Shown: positions 5,616 through 6,201 of the stretch, one piece after another | Numbering within the stretch: position 1 is the first letter of the stretch | How the letters are laid out: each line of letters begins with the position of its first letter | Source of the DNA: an uncultured Pseudomonadota bacterium | GTDB lineage: Bacteria > Pseudomonadota > Alphaproteobacteria > RF32 > CAG-239 | Direction: 5' to 3' | Length of the DNA stretch: 6,201 nucleotides | NCBI GenBank assembly: GCA_902796625.1 | Contig: CADBPX010000080.1 | Span: 1-6,201 of the forward strand | Position numbers and translations under genes: made by a program | Notes under the pieces: model-generated | Seen by the model: only the letters and a program-made list of their open reading frames with translations | Database searches by the model: none | What the model was told of the DNA's origin: nothing

Positions 5616-5631
5616 GTCGTAGCAATACGAC
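5616..5631 (+). promoter_or_regulatory. GCAA-loop hairpin in the pal leader
   Basis: GTCGTA (5616-5621) pairs perfectly with TACGAC (5626-5631) across a GCAA tetraloop. No T run follows, so it is not a terminator. It ends about 20 bases before the pal ribosome binding site, where a 5' stabilising stem or regulatory structure could act. Confidence 0.5.
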
Positions 5632-5663
5632 ATAAATGTAAAAAACCATATGGAGAAAATAAA

Positions 5664-6128
5664 ATGAAAAAACTTTTAAGTTTATTCGTCGCTCTTGTAG
5701 CATTATCTGGTTGCTCTGTTTTCGGAGCAGATGGCGGTTTGTTCAGCGGTGCTGACTGTGAATCAAGATTAGCTCGTGACTTTGCTGAAAATGCAACAGA
5801 CACAGTATTCTTCGCATTCGATAGCTCTGCATTGTCTGCTGAAGCTGTTGCCGCTTTGGATACTCAAGTAGCTTGGTTGAAGAGACATGAAGATACCAAT
5901 GTTATCGTTCAAGGTTATTGCGATGAACGCGGTACTCGTGAATACAACTTAGCATTAGGTGAACGCCGTGCTAACGCTATTAAGCAATACTTAGTATCTC
6001 AAGGTATTGCAGAAAACAGAATTTCTACAATTTCTTATGGTAAAGAAAGACCGGCTGTACTCGGCAGCAACGAAGCAGCTTGGGCACAAAACCGTCGTGG
6101 TGTAACAGTTGTTAGCTCAGCTGACTAA
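5664..6128 (+). CDS. pal: peptidoglycan-associated lipoprotein Pal
   Basis: Pal is an outer-membrane lipoprotein whose OmpA-like domain binds the meso-diaminopimelate of peptidoglycan. With Tol proteins it draws in the outer membrane during division. The N-terminus is a lipoprotein signal (MKKLLSLFVALVA) with lipobox LSGC, the lipidated Cys being residue 17; Ser follows it, agreeing with outer-membrane sorting. A short linker leads to the OmpA-like domain (about 45-150), with VFFAFDSSAL, the binding stretch CDERGTREYNLALGERRA (86-103) and NRRGV near the end. The His usual before this stretch is Tyr85 here. The length of 154 is normal. GGAGAA (5652-5657) lies six bases before the ATG. Codons are strongly biased to GCT, GTT and CGT, consistent with high expression. 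It stands alone, without tolB beside it, and ends at a strong terminator. Confidence 0.95.
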   Translation: MKKLLSLFVALVALSGCSVFGADGGLFSGADCESRLARDFAENATDTVFFAFDSSALSAEAVAALDTQVAWLKRHEDTNVIVQGYCDERGTREYNLALGERRANAIKQYLVSQGIAENRISTISYGKERPAVLGSNEAAWAQNRRGVTVVSSAD

Positions 6129-6147
6129 TCGACAGTTTTTACCAAAC

Positions 6148-6181
6148 AAAAAAAGACGCGGCAAATAGCCGCGTCTTTTTT
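6148..6181. terminator. intrinsic terminator after pal
   Basis: The GC-rich stem GACGCGGC (6155-6162) / GCCGCGTC (6168-6175) with loop AAATA is followed by six T and preceded by seven A. It begins about 20 bases after the pal stop and could also stop transcription coming from the right. Confidence 0.95.
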
Positions 6182-6201
6182 AATTTTAAAATAAATATTG
6201 A

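Larger units (their letters stand above)
5462..5663. other. AT-rich non-coding gap between ftsI and pal
   Basis: About 200 bases contain no open frame of note. I see no convincing rho-independent terminator after ftsI; the best dyad is a weak GGAT/ATCC pair near 5484. The rest is T- and A-rich DNA leading into the pal promoter and leader. Read-through from ftsI into pal is therefore possible. Confidence 0.6.

Overview
The window looks like a chromosomal piece of an AT-rich (roughly 40% GC) Gram-negative bacterium, most likely an alphaproteobacterium. The gene order mraZ-rsmH-ftsL-ftsI, the FtsL signature LKAEWSHYNTPERL, the lipobox-bearing Pal and an anaerobe-type rubrerythrin suggest an anaerobic or microaerophilic, perhaps host-associated, lineage. 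The lineage is inferred from protein character, not from a database search.

Left part (1-1141), accessory-looking. Two small multi-span membrane proteins of unknown function (5-370 and 576-1073) lie on the + strand. Each is followed by an almost identical 65-bp tract (386-450 and 1077-1141, 63/65 identical). The tract holds a GCAA-loop bidirectional terminator and the last four codons plus stop of the neighbouring rubrerythrin gene. The upstream copy therefore carries an orphan rubrerythrin tail, which points to insertion or duplication beside rubrerythrin. The second membrane gene has its own strong sigma70-type promoter and several unusually long palindromes inside its coding region.

Middle (1126-1952). 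A complete rubrerythrin (peroxide detoxification) runs on the - strand with a recognisable promoter and ribosome binding site. A TTTATC-N6-GATAAA inverted repeat sits just upstream of its -35. The divergent intergenic region also carries four 10-bp direct repeats directly before mraZ. On the bottom strand they read TGGKA-N5, which matches the known MraZ operator architecture.

Right part (1953-6201). A tightly packed division/cell-wall (dcw) operon runs mraZ > rsmH > ftsL > ftsI: a transcriptional regulator, a 16S rRNA m4C1402 methyltransferase, a divisome scaffold and the septal transpeptidase. The cluster stops after ftsI. About 200 bp of AT-rich non-coding DNA follows, then pal, the peptidoglycan-binding outer-membrane lipoprotein of the Tol-Pal constriction machinery, then a strong intrinsic terminator. 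Neither murE and later dcw genes nor tolB is next to these genes in this window.

No RNA genes, CRISPR arrays, transposases or integrases were seen. The core genes are ordinary. The most notable items are the terminator/rubrerythrin-tail duplication, the palindrome-rich membrane gene and the MraZ operator array.
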